A stretch of DNA of 64,000 nt from positions 28,524,020 to 28,588,019 of the forward strand of contig NC_059304.1 in NCBI RefSeq assembly GCF_017591435.1, in the 5' to 3' direction. Both the position numbers and the translations under genes were made by a program. The notes beneath the pieces were generated by a model. The model did not search any database. It had not been told where the DNA came from and saw only the letters and a list, made by a program, of their open reading frames with translations. Source of the DNA: Portunus trituberculatus (lineage: Eukaryota; Arthropoda; Malacostraca; Decapoda; Portunidae). Position 1 is the stretch's first letter, and every line of letters starts with the position of its first letter. Shown here one piece after another: positions 22,281-36,663 of this stretch.

Positions 22281-23687
22281 CCGTATTTTATGGCTTGCAA
22301 GATGCTGCATCTTGGAAGACGCACCATAATATTTGAAAGAAATTTAAAAAAAAAAGTCATTCTCATACAAAAACACATTCACCATATACCTGACCACTGA
22401 ACACAAAAGCATAAGAAGCAAGGAGTCTGCAAGACACTATTGTTTCACCACTCATTACAAATTTGCTGGAGCACTCACCACAAATTTACAACTATGTAAA
22501 TACAAAACACCATACGTAAATACGTATACACAGTGAAACAGTCCATCTCTTCTTCTTGTTTAAGTAGCGGGCGACGGCATATATTGGACGTATTATTTAC
22601 ATTACGAAATCACTTGACCAATCGCTAAAACCAAACGCGTCAGTGCTGCAGTTCGTATTTATTTTATTTTGCAAATGTGCTTCACAGCCTTTATCTTTGT
22701 GAATATAATTCACAAGTGGAGCTTTGACTCTTGCTTGAACGAGTAAGTCATTTGGATGTTCTATCAATAAAGGTATAAAGGCACCTGGCATGTATTTACC
22801 TATTTGTGTATTACAGGGCCTGAGCTAAGCTCTCTGTGTCCTGTCTCCTTGTCCACTCCTGTCATCTCTCTTTCATGTGATTGACACACACTGCGTCAAC
22901 GACATCACTGCTCAGTTTATTCCACTTATCAATACTACAATGCGGGAAACTGTACTTTCTCACGTCATTTAGACAGATGTCTTTTATTAGTTTTTTTCCA
23001 TGTCCTCGGAGATGATTACTTGTGGTCACCTTTATCAATTCTCTGTCCAATATGTCTATCTTGTTCACCAGTTTATACATAGTTATCATGTCTCCCCTTG
23101 TTCTTCTCTCTTTTAATGTGGTCAGCCCCAGTTCCCTCAGTCTTTCCTCAGTCTAACTCTTTGAATCCTGGTACCATCCTAGTTGCCAGCCTCTGTACTC
23201 TTTCCACCTTCTTCACATTTTTCTTCATGTGCGGTGACCAGACGCAAGCTGCATATTCTAACTGGGGTCTTATTAAAGTGTCTTCTTCATCATTCCTTCA
23301 TCTAGGTAGTGGAATGCAAGACCAATATTTTGAAGCATGTTATATGTTTTCTCATGTACGTATGTGTGTTGCTATGAAACGAGGGAGCGGCCCGTTTTCT
23401 CCACACGCCGAGTAGGCTGCAGGAAGGATTATGGTATTGGAAATACTTGTGACAGCTAAATACTGAGTTTACATAATATTAAAGGCTGAATTAAATAGTA
23501 CTTAAGCTAACATCATAATGTTATGACTCCACATACAAATCCAGATCGCTATCGGTCAAGTATTCAAGCTCACTTGAGGTTGGGTGTTGCCTTACAATAC
23601 AAAATTCATCTTGGAAGACGCATTAGTATTTTTCACGGTATTTTTTAGGAAAAAAAAAAAGTATGTCTTGTAAACCGTAAAATACAG
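22281..23687 (-). mobile_element. TA-flanked TIR element related to 4263-6623, split by LINE C
   Basis: The ends are CCGTATTTTATGGCTTGCAA (22281) and the complement of CTGTATTTTACGGTTTACAA (to 23687), each flanked by TA. The interior is homologous in reverse to 4689-5036 plus 6123-6440. It lacks the 1.1 kb insertion found there and so gives its empty site. Interrupted by a LINE end at 22793-23351. No transposase. Confidence 0.8.
22793..23351 (-). mobile_element. LINE C: 5'-truncated CR1-like LINE (same subfamily as LINE G)
   Basis: Only the C-terminal coding end and 3' tail remain. The frame at 23089-22862 contains MITMYKLVNKIDILDREL and TSNHLRGHG, identical to LINE G (48087-48186). The 3' tail reads complement of TACCTATTTGTGTATT. 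It is inserted in a CA-rich segment (compare ACACACATGCACGTACATG at 4771-4790), which appears on both sides. Confidence 0.85.
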
Positions 23688-23703
23688 TATATGAGACTTA
23701 CTG

Positions 23704-23962
23704 TAGGTCAATTCAATTATGCTTGTAATTTTACAAAACAAATCACCTCTGCTTAGGGGAGCTTTCACATGTGATAAGCCATACTGTGCCACAACACCAG
23801 ACTTTAAAGACCCACATGACTTGAAATTGAGATGATTTCCAATGACAATAACCATATACCAAAGAAAGGGGAGGGGAGAGAAGAGGACATGTGAAAGCTT
23901 CCCCCAGCAGGGGTGATTTGTTTTGTAAAATTACAAGCATACTTCAACTGACCTCATATACT
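23704..23962. repeat. Foldback: inverted repeat with about 70 bp arms
   Basis: The left arm (about 23704-23772), containing GCTTGTAATTTTACAAAACA and AATCACC, is the near-perfect reverse complement of the right arm (about 23886-23962). The arms are separated by about 115 bp. It lies 17 bp beyond the TA flank of the element at 22281-23687. It could be a small foldback transposon or MITE. RNA from it could form a long hairpin. Confidence 0.85.
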
Positions 23963-24257
23963 TTTAAAGTTTTACATCATCAAATCCCCTCTGCTGAGGT
24001 GATCATTTCTATGAGGTTTTAAAGCCTGAATGAACTCTTATTTGTACCCATGCAACTAGAACACATGTATTGGAGAAAATAAACATGAATGTGCATAGAA
24101 GACATTCATTAGTGGCATTTATATGAGTTTTACTGTGCTCAAGGAACATGGAAATAGTTTAAAAATGTATAAAATTACACATATATCTTAAGAATTAATT
24201 AATGATTACACCTGAAAAGGATCCAAACCACATGACAAATAGTGAAGCATGCACAAT
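23963..24257. other. Unassigned DNA
   Basis: AT-rich; nothing recognised. Confidence 0.5.
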
Positions 24258-24595
24258 TTATAAACATAAGCACAAATTACCTTTGTTAGAAACATCAGCG
24301 GTCAAAGTGAAGGACAGCCTCTTGAAAAGGATCTGATCCCTTAACAATCTGATTTCATAAAATGTAGCAAATGTGGCCGCCTGAGTCCATCCAGCTTTTA
24401 CCATGATGCACTCCATAGGCAGCATGAAAGCCTTTGCCTTTGAATCTGCTGCTGGTCTAATGCTGCCTGCTGTAAAGACAGGGGTGTCAAGCCTAGCTCT
24501 GCACAACTTAAGCGTAATCCACCTTGCAATCATATCATTAGAGACAAACTTGTGAAATGTGACAAAACTGATTCACTTCTCATGGAACTATATGA
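24258..24595 (-). pseudogene. Tyrosine recombinase C-terminal fragment (Crypton- or DIRS-like)
   Basis: On the minus strand, VSNDMIARWITLKLCRARL leads to GSIRPAADSKAKA and WTQAATFATFYEI. This matches the catalytic end of eukaryotic tyrosine recombinases of transposons, where HSTRAAASSKA carries the His and Arg and TF..FY carries the nucleophilic Tyr. Here the Arg and Tyr remain, but the His position reads G. Upstream residues resembling FISFVTFHK extend the match across a TGA. It is not related closely to the DIRS recombinase at 30.2-32.1 kb. A decayed fragment; the parent element type is uncertain. Confidence 0.6.
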
Positions 24596-24624
24596 TGGAG
24601 CTTCTCTGTACATATGCAGGGCCT

Positions 24625-24917
24625 CACACACACACCACAATTGGCTCACAACCGAAAAGGCCTGGGTTCGAATCCCAGATGCACCGAGGCAAATTGGCAA
24701 GCCTCTTTATGTGTAGCCCTTGTTCACCTAGCAATAAGTAGGTGGAGGATGTGTAACTCAAGGGATTGTGGCCTTGCTTTCCCTGTGTGTGGAATGTGCT
24801 GTGGTTTCAGACATACCCGAAGATTAGTCTATGAGCTCTAAGCTCACTCCGTAATGGGAAAGACTGGCTGGGTGACCAGCAGACGACCGTGGTGGTGAAT
24901 TACACACACACACACAG
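24625..24917 (+). mobile_element. tRNA-derived SINE, diverged copy
   Basis: Begins after a short CA run (24625-24640). It carries a T-arm-like CTGGGTTCGAATCCCAG (pol III B box) but a poor A box, then the shared body (GTGTAGCCCTTGTTCACCTA, TGAGCTCTAAGCTCACTCCG, GACTGGCTGGGTGACCAGC) and ends GGTGAATTACACACACACAC. LINE D begins directly after this tail. Confidence 0.82.
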
Positions 24918-25093
24918 GAAGGACGCAGTACCGTCGCTCCGAGAATCAGCTGATCTTCACTACCTGTTGTTTGGGTTTGCAGTGGCCTGGGCGAGTAGTG
25001 TGGACTCGTTTTCATGAATACAGTGTTACAAAATCATGAGTAAGGAAGAAATTCCATCTAAATGCAGGTATGAGACACGGGAAAGAATGAAAA

Positions 25094-25882
25094 ATGATGA
25101 TGACTAGGTTGGTGAGGGAGAAAGAGCATTTGAAGGCTTTGATACGGCACATACTTCACTATTTAATAAGAGTGTTGACTATTGAACGGAAATTAGATAA
25201 ATGGATAAAGGAGAGTATGAGAATGAAAGAGAATGAAGAACAGGAAAAAGAGCTCCAGAAATTGAAAGAAAGGATAAAAAGAGTGGAAGAAAAGGAAACT
25301 AGGCTAAGAGCAGAAAATGAAGAATTAAAAAAGGAAGTAGCTAACTACAAGAAATTGATGGAAGAAGGACTCGGTAAGGCTGAGAAAGAAAAAGAGGAGC
25401 TGAAAGATCTAGTTAACAAAGAAGAGGAAAGAGTACAAGATGTGATTAAAAAAGAAGTACAGGCATGGAGAATCCAAGATAAGAAAGACAAGGAATCATT
25501 TCAGGAAGTATTTCAAGAACAGTTAAAAGAAAGAGACTAAAATATGACAAACAAAATGATAGGAGTCCTTAAGAAAAAAGAAAATTTAGTAAGAGAAATT
25601 GCGGATAAAAAATAGTGTAATTATTTTTGGCCTGAAAGAAAGAAAATGTTAAATATAGACTAAAAAGGGAAAAGGACGAAATGAAATCAGTAAAAGACCT
25701 ACTAAAACATCTAAATGACAAGGATAGACAGAACTTAGAAGATGAAGTAGAAGAAATCCATAGAATGGGACCATATCAAGAAGGAACAGAGACCAATTAA
25801 GATACACTACTAAAATCACAAGCAGCAATAGAAGAAATACTATATAGATAAACAAAACTCAGAGAAACAGAAGGTTGCAAAG

Positions 25883-25885
<3 letters not shown>
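25094..25885 (+). pseudogene. LINE D ORF1, 5' part (coiled coil)
   Basis: A frame of 148 codons (25094-25540) is Glu/Lys-rich with heptads (KLKERIKRVEEKETRLR and onward), predicted coiled coil. After a stop at 25540, degraded frames continue through VEEIHRMGPYQEG to the break at the DIRS insertion. The remaining ORF1 C-terminus (RHNKLVAET to FFWRIIGDRIRKW) lies at 32950-33100, past the DIRS. Likely role: RNA-binding chaperone of the LINE RNP. Broken by stops and by the insertion. Confidence 0.8.

Positions 25886-25916
<31 letters not shown>
25886..25916. repeat. Short (AT)n tract at the DIRS left junction
   Basis: AT dinucleotides between LINE D ORF1 and the DIRS left terminus. The same position in LINEs E and I has only GATATATATA. 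Confidence 0.9.
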
Positions 25917-25918
<2 letters not shown>

Positions 25919-26076
25919 TTCTGTCACAGACACCTGTTTTTCATACAAAATATAGCAGTTCCACTGCTCCACATACCTTTTCGCCAAGAAACCGCCCGCT
26001 TTAGCGCTACGCCTGGCAGCGCGGCGCTCATTGCTGCCACCAGCACACTGCGTGGACAACCAGTCAGTTATTTCTC
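25917..26076 (+). repeat. DIRS left inverted terminal repeat
   Basis: About 160 bp from ATTTCTGTCACAGACACCTG to CAGTCAGTTATTTCTC, the reverse complement of 32588-32757 apart from the outermost bases. The outer 40 bp are complementary to 32454-32494. Confidence 0.92.
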
Positions 26077-26164
26077 GGTGAGCAGAGCGAGTAGACCTGT
26101 TTTTCCACCGCTGCTTCCTTTCTTCCTCGCCTTTTTTTTCACCTTCTTTTTTTCTTCTGTTTCT

Positions 26165-28316
26165 ATGGAGGAAGATTCTAGTGATGTTCCTGTGTCTCCG
26201 GGGCTGTCTGTTCCCGTCCTGGAGGGTGTTTTGGCCAGCCATATGGACGCCCCTGCCGGTCCTTCTGCAGTGTTTATGTCTCCTTCGCCACAGCCCACGA
26301 GGTGGATTTGCTCTAGGCCTGACTGTTCCAGGGTCTTGGGTAGTGTCCTCCACGATCCTCATTCGGTCTGTATCAAGTGCAGGGAGTTCTGCAGCCTAGG
26401 TAAGAGGTGTGATGAGTGTTCTGGCTGGAGCAAGGATAAGATTCTTACCGCCTACAAGTATCAATGCGGGTTGAGGCGCAAGTGGGAGGCTAAAGCTTAC
26501 TTAAAGGGTAAGTCTAAGGGCTCTTTTACCCGGTCTGGTATCAGCAGTGACACGAGCCATATGTCTGGGGATTCTAGCTCTCAGGTCTCCTCTGCTTTTT
26601 CTGTTGGAGGTGTTGCCCTTCAGGCAGGCAGTGTAATTTCTCAGGATGAGCTCACTGCTGATGATTCAGCTTCTCAGCAAGGGTCTAAGCCTCCAGTCTC
26701 TATAGATCTTTCCCTGTTTTTGGAATTCTGGCAGGAGCAACTCCTTGCTTCTGTTGACAGCCTGGTGTCTTCACGGTTGGGAGAGTTACATAAACCTATG
26801 TCTTCCCTGGCTACTGACCCACCTCTTTCAGCTCTTCCCTCGTCCGAGGACGAGGGAAGAGCTTGAGGGGGCTTGAGGTGGCTTCGAAGCGTTCTCATCC
26901 TCCTAAGGATGACGCTAGAAAGATCGAGAAGTCCCGCCCCACCTCAGTGGTGACCGGTGCCCTGGCTCCTTCCCAGGCCCGGTCGGTTGGGGGGGACAGG
27001 GAGAGGGTGGACCAGTGCATTGCTCCTGGCCCCTCCCCCAAGGACCAGGGTGAGGGCCCAGGCAAGGGTGATGCTCTACCCCTTTGCCTACCAGGTGGCT
27101 TGCCCACGCCCTTTCCACGGGCTGCCACCTATGTCCTTTCGGCCGCTAGGGGCTCAGAGTCAGCCGACCCCCGTACGTCCTACCAAACCCAATGTCTTAT
27201 GCCAGAGAGGCGCCAGGACCTCCCCTCCCCTCGAGGTGTGCGCTTCCCCTCTGATGCTGGCGTCTCCGCTCCTGGAGGCACCCCCCGTACTGCCCGTCTC
27301 CGGGGTAGTGACCTTCTCCTCATGGATAGCACTGATAGACAGGTACTCCATGGTTCCCCCCGGCCTTCTTGTTTGGGGTGGCAGGGCCCGGCCTCCTTGT
27401 CTCCAGGACCTGCCCCGTCCCTCCACATCCCTGGGGGCTGGAGGAGGATGAGACCCAGCCCCCATTGGCCTCCATGTACCATTGCATGATGAATTACATC
27501 AATTCAGTGTTTGAGGACGCGAGGGGCCAAAGGCTTGAGCAAGAGGGTCCTCTTATGCCCGGAGCTGGTGCACCTGAGTCACAGGGAGGGCCGATTCTCC
27601 TTGCTAGGGCTCAACCCCTCCAGTTCTTCAGGGAGCAAGCCAACAATGCTTACCTGAAGGCCAATGACAGGAAGCCGGCTTCTCTTGGTTATCCTTCAGG
27701 CAGGTTTGCCAGGATGTTCACAGTATTGGACCAGGAAGGCTCAGGGAAGGCTACTGCCGTTAACCAGGACTTGCACCATGCCTTGAACTCGGGCTCCTGT
27801 GAGCCGAGGGTTATCCGTGACCAGCAGGAGCTCGCCAGGATGGAGGGAGTGGTTGGTCGTTCTCTGGATGCACTCAACTACTCTTTTTGGTGCTTAGGTG
27901 CCCTTCACCTACTGACGGTACCACATCTCTCCTTGCACCTGTTGGATTTAGAGGGACAGCTCTTTAAGGCTGTTCGTATGGCCTTGAATGACATATGCCG
28001 TGATTTTACTTACAACAATGCCAATCTTCGGGCCTGGAGAAGGGAGTCCTACATTGCCCACCTCAGACCCACCTTCTCTAAGGTGGAGAAGGGCATCCTT
28101 AGACGGTCCCCCATCTTTTCTCCTCTCCTCTTTGATGAGGCCAAGCTGCAGGAGGTGTTCCAGTCTTCCAAGAGTAATGCTGCCATGACTCTCCATGAGA
28201 CTGCTCTCAGGGCCCTGGCTCGTCCATGTCCAGCCACTGGTACTCCCTTGGTGGAGCGTGGTTCTCATCTTCCTGCCCCCTCAGCCTCGAGGCCTCCGGC
28301 TGCTTCTCCCCGGTGA
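26165..28316 (+). pseudogene. DIRS Gag-like gene, frameshifted
   Basis: Structural/nucleocapsid-type protein of the element. The likely start is ATG 26165 (MEEDSSDVPVSPG). The first frame (to 26866) contains a cysteine cluster ICSRPDCSRVL and HSVCIKCREFCSLGKRCDEC, a zinc-binding pattern seen in DIRS Gag. It then stops. A middle section (about 26863-27450) is readable in another frame beginning ASKRSHPPKDDARKIEKS, and the C-terminal part (about 27430-28316) in a third, with FFREQANNAYLKANDRKP, SFWCLGALHLL and SKVEKGILRRSPIF. At least two frameshifts separate the three parts, so no intact Gag can be made. The exact middle frame is uncertain. Confidence 0.72.
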
Positions 28317-30333
28317 ACACAAGTTCGCCCTCGTCCTGGGAATCCTCGGGGTGGATTTTCCGGACCGCTCTCTGCCCGCCCTAGTGGGCAGTCAGGAGGA
28401 CGGAGGGGTAAGCCCTTTCGGAAATGACAGTCTTTCTCACCATGGGGTGGTGGGGGGCTGCCTGGCCCTTTGCTGGGAAGGTTGGCTCAAGATTGGGGCA
28501 GAGGAGTGGGTCCTCAGCGTTCTGTGGGAAGGCAACCAGATCCCCTTCTCTTTCCCCCCACCCCTGACCACTCTCTTCGAGGATCGCAGGGGTTATGCCC
28601 AAGGGTCACCCAAGGGTCTCGCCCTCGCGATGGAGCTCCAGCGTCTCTGGACAAAAGTGGCTATAGAGGAAGCGCCTCCCTCCCCAGGTTTCTACAGCCA
28701 TGTGTTTGTCGTTCCAAAGGCCACAGGCGGGTTCCGCCCCATCATCGACCTCTCCCTCCTCAACACGTACGTCGTCACCACCAAATTCAAGATGGAGACT
28801 GCCCGGACGGTAATGTCGGCCATCTGACAGGACGACTGGATGGTGTCACTGGACCTTCAGGACGCATATCTTCAGGTGCCCATTCATCCCCACAGCTGTC
28901 AGTTCCTGCGCTTTGTGTGGGAGGGGTACCACTTTCAGTTTCGAGTTCTCTGCTTTGGTCTCTCCACTGCTCCGCAGGTTTTCACTCGTCTGATGGCTCC
29001 TGTCTCTGCGGAGTTCCATCGTCGGGGCTTCCCCATCCTTCGCTACCTCGACGACTGATTGGTACTGTCCTCTTCAGCGGTAGAAGCTCGACACGCCACA
29101 GCTTGTCTGCTCAGGCTCTGCTCGGACCTGGGCATCCGAGTAAATTGGGAGAAGTCATCCTTGACCCCTGCACAGGAGAAGTCCTTCCTCGGGATGGTGA
29201 TTCGCTTCCCTCTTTTGAGGGTTTTCCCGACCCAGGGGAGGATACGAGGCCTCCAAGATTTACTCCGCTCCTTCTTCAGTTGCCCATCCCCCCCAGCGGA
29301 GCACTGGTTGAGACTTCTGGGGCACATGTCTTCCCTCATACATCTAGTGCCGGGATCCAGGAGGCGGACGCGTCTCAAGCTGATCCAACTGAACCAGCAA
29401 TGGAACAGGTGGTCGATGCTAGACGACCATCCGGTCAGCTGGGACAGTGCTTCACGTCAGGACCTGGAATTGTGGCTGAAGGACGAGAACTTGGGGCAGG
29501 GTCAGCCTCTTCAGGTTGCCATTCCAGACCACCTTCTCTACACGGATGCCTCTACAGTCGGCTGGGGTGCGACGCTCCTCCAGGCTTCTGTGAGTGGCCT
29601 GTGGAACATCCATGAACAGATGCTCCACGTGAACGTTTTAGAACTCCGTGTGATCCGCCTCGGCCTCCAGCACTTCACGGAGGTGGTGATGGGCTCAGTT
29701 GTCGCTGTCTTCTCGGACAACACCATGGCCCTCGCTTACCTGCACAGAGAGGGGGATACTCACTCTATCCTTCTCAACCTCGAGGCACGCCAGGTCCTCA
29801 ACTGGGCAGAAGCGCATGCAGTGTTGATCTTGCCCCAGTTTGTGAGGGGCTCAGTCAATGTGGTGGCCGACTGCCTCAGCCGCCGACACCAATCCCTGTC
29901 CACAGAGTGGACCTTACATATGGATGTTTGTCACCTGCTATGGCGGGTCTGGGGCTACCCAACAGTCGACCTGTTCGCCACTGTCTCAGTGCGGATTCCG
30001 AACTTTGTGTCCCCCTTTCAGGATCCAGCGGCCATCGCCACAGACGCTTTCCTCTACAATTGGGACAACCAGGATCTGTACGCCTTTCCACCCTTCCCCC
30101 TCATCAGGAGAGTTCTCAATAAGCTCCAGGCTTCCCGGAACACCCGTCTCATCCTCATAGCCCCTTACTGGCCTCAGAAGGAATGGTTTCCAGATCTGTT
30201 GGCGGCGTCGGTGGAGCCTCCCCGCCGCCTCCCTCTTCGCAAAGATCTATTGAGACAGCCACACATCCACAAGTTTCACACCGGTCTCCCCGGGCTTCAG
30301 CTGACAGGGTGGAGACTATCCAGCACTTTCTGA
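28195..30333 (+). pseudogene. DIRS RT-RNase H (Pol) with two in-frame TGA codons
   Basis: Copies the element RNA and removes it. Recognisable sequence starts near 28450 (GGCLALCWEGWLKIGAEEW). The RT has VFVVPKATGGFRPIIDLSLL, MVSLDLQDAYLQVPIHP, FGLSTAPQVFT and the catalytic YLDD (29044-29055). RNase H follows with YTDASTVGWGA, VFSDNTMALAYL and VNVVADCLSR. A region with VDLFATVSVRIPNF and APYWPQKEWFPDLL corresponds to the DIRS methyltransferase-like segment. The frame is continuous except for TGA at 28825-28827 and at 29056-29058, the latter where DIRS proteins have W (YLDDWL). The end overlaps the recombinase gene by about 150 bp. Confidence 0.9.
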
Positions 30334-30541
30334 GGCACAGGGGTTTCTCCTCTAAGGTGGCCCAGTTCTTATCTCACAACAAGAGGCCTTCCTCTGCTTC
30401 CAACTATCAGCACAAGTGGAATGTGTACAGGAAGTGGTGCAATGATCACATCCACACTGTCTCCAATCCCATGGTCCAAAAGGTCGCAGATTTTCTCGTT
30501 CACCTGCGCCAGGATTGCAATCTTTCTACCTCTGCCATTAA

Positions 30542-31276
30542 CCCGTAAAGTCCGACAGGCCTTAAATATGGCTGCATAGCACACTTCCGATAGTCCTTAA
30601 ATGGGGCAGCTACTTTGAGCGCTAATAAAAACCGCTAGCATTGGTAGCGCTGCTATATTTGGTCATGACGTAGGCCTATGGTAGTACTGTCGGCTCCCAG
30701 GAAGCACACCGCTCTAGCCAGCTAGTCTCCCGCAAATTTCTGTGAGGTGCGTGAGCGTCGTGTCGCGGTGATAATTATTTACGTATTTACTTATTTAAGG
30801 AACTATTATTTACAACTATGGCTACTGGTGCTAAGAGGAAGCTAAAGTTTAGTGATAAAAGTGATAGACAAGGCGGGACAAGACGCAAAGTGCACAGGTT
30901 GGAGGTAGATCCCGACCCGCTATTGTGACAACATCGTCACCACGCTTGATAAAACATACGTAACTATAATCAGCCAATATGAGTGAAAACACGAAAAGCA
31001 TGTGAAAACACATAAAAACATGAGCAGTGCTTTACATTATGTAAGAATACACATAAAAGCACCTCCCCGAGTTGCCGCTACCACAATCTTCTCCAATTAT
31101 CGGTTATTATTCTGAGACAACCATAGTGAGTAGAGCAATAAAAACTTGTAGGATGATGCATTGTCATGTCTACTAACAGCAGATTTTTTTCCAGAGTAAT
31201 TTATAAGAGTTGATTTTTTTTATGATAATTGCGGTAATGGGAGGGTGCGAATTTTGCGGCCTTCGGTCTTAGCGGG
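30542..31276 (+). mobile_element. piggyBac-like MITE inside the DIRS recombinase gene
   Basis: The ends CCCGTAAAGTCCGACAGGCC and GGCCTTCGGTCTTAGCGGG are imperfect inverted repeats, each flanked by TTAA (30538-30541, 31277-31280). TTAA duplication and CCC/GGG termini identify the piggyBac superfamily. It is 735 bp with a 36-codon frame and no transposase core. The termini differ from those at 14430-20415, so this is a separate family. It must be younger than the DIRS copy. Confidence 0.9.
30818..30928 (+). pseudogene. Short open frame in the MITE, possible transposase N-terminal remnant
   Basis: ATG-started 36-codon frame (MATGAKRKLKFSDKSDR, then basic residues) ending in TGA. Basic and hydrophilic, with a TATTTACTTATTTAAGG leader. 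It could be what is left of an N-terminal exon after internal deletion, or a chance frame. No family signature. Confidence 0.25.
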
Positions 31277-32453
31277 TTAAGGGTTATAAGGCCATGCTAA
31301 ATGGAGTCTTTGCAATCAGGGGCGTGGACCTCAACAATGACCGGGTGTTGAGTGCTATTGTCAAGGCGTGCTCTTCTCAACCCCGCAGACCTACTAGGAA
31401 TCTTAGTCCTTCCTGGAACCTGGATGTAGTTCTTCGCTACCTGTCCAAGGCCCTCTTCGAGCCCCTTCGGCTCTCGTCCTCCAGGGACCTGACCAGGAAG
31501 ACTCTTTTTCTCCTGGCATTAGCTACAGCGCAGAGGGTAGGCGAGATCCAGGCCCTCTCCTCCCGGACTAGCTGGCAAAAACAGGATCTTATGGTCTGCT
31601 ATCTCCCTGAGTTCATTGCTAAGACGGATACGGGAGTTCACAGCACGCCCCGGGAATTCCGTATTAAGAACCTTACTTCCATTCTCGGTTCCATGGATGA
31701 GGAGCGCTTTTTGTGCCCTGTTCGGGCTCTCTGCCACTACTTACAAAGGACTGCTTCAGAGACAAGATCCAGGAATCTGTTTGTTGCAGTTAAATGCCCT
31801 TCTCGACCTATGTCGAAAGCGGGCATCTCATACTTCCTCAGGGATACCATCAAGTCTGCCCATGAGGCTATTTCTGACTCTGTCTGCCTCGAGGCCAATG
31901 CCCGTGCCCATGACATCCGTGGCATTGCTGCCTCCATGCTCCTCTGGGAAAACTGCTCGGTTCCGACCATCCTGAAGGCAGCACGCTGGAGGACTCACTC
32001 GGTCTTTGCCGACCATTATCTCCGTGATACAGTGCGGAAGCAAGGCAACGTTTTTTCCCTGGGTCCAGTTGTTGCAGCCGGTCACATTGTGGGCTGACAA
32101 CTACCACAAGCTCCTCCTTGCTCTGGGGTAACGCTTCGGCTCCCTCAGGTGAATACTCCAGTGCTCCCTTACACTGCTCGTCTTAGTTGATTGGGTCAGT
32201 AGCCGGGGTTCTCTCCTCTGCATCAGGGTATTGAGCACGCTCCTGGAACACTCATCACCTGACCCCTAAGCTTAGCCTGCTCCCTTTTAGACACATGGGT
32301 TAGGAAGACCTCCCAAACCCTTAGCCGAGCCCGCTGGCACCCCTATGCTGCCCGGCCTCAGCCAAGAGGTTAGTGTCTACATATGGACAGCTTGTTTTCA
32401 CCCTCTACGCCTGGCACATTCTTCTGACTCCCGCCTCCTTCAGTGTTGGAGTC

Positions 32454-32547
32454 TGCTATATTTTGTATGAAAAACAGGTGTCTGTGACAGAAATCAAATT
32501 TTTAATGCTAAAATTAATTTCTTCACTTACCTGTTTTTCATACAAAA
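32454..32547. repeat. DIRS internal complementary region
   Basis: 32454-32494 is the exact reverse complement of the left end of the element. About 32498-32547 is the reverse complement of the right end (both carry AATGCTAAAATTAATTTCTT). This arrangement lets DIRS elements rebuild termini by circularisation and is diagnostic of the group. Confidence 0.92.
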
Positions 32548-32587
32548 CTTCACTGCCCTCCTTCCTCCCCAGTCAGGTTCTCTCCTT

Positions 32588-36640
<4,053 letters not shown>

Positions 36641-36663
36641 CTACAACTAGGTAAATACACACA

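Larger units (their letters stand above)
30183..32097 (+). pseudogene. DIRS tyrosine recombinase, interrupted by a piggyBac-like MITE
   Basis: Integrates the circular DNA intermediate by site-specific recombination. The N-terminal core-binding part is at about 30183-30541 (VETIQHFLRHRGFSSKVAQF, NYQHKWNVYRKWC), the catalytic part at 31281-32097. The catalytic residues are visible: Arg in ATAQRVGEIQA, His and Arg in AHDIRGIAA, a W and the nucleophile Tyr in FADHYLRD. The 739 bp MITE plus one TTAA copy shifts the frame by one; without it the two halves are exactly in register. A stop arises immediately inside the MITE (AACCCGTAA). Otherwise the ORF has no other lesion. Confidence 0.9.

Noticed and set aside
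26078..26164. Earlier DIRS Gag start at GTG 26078 giving a hydrophobic, signal-like N-terminus
   Set aside because: The stretch follows the terminal repeat and is T-rich leader sequence; the ATG at 26165 gives a normal hydrophilic start.
26895..28268. Minus-strand open frames in the DIRS Gag region
   Set aside because: Antisense shadows in GC-rich DNA; the plus-strand frames carry the recognisable Gag sequence.
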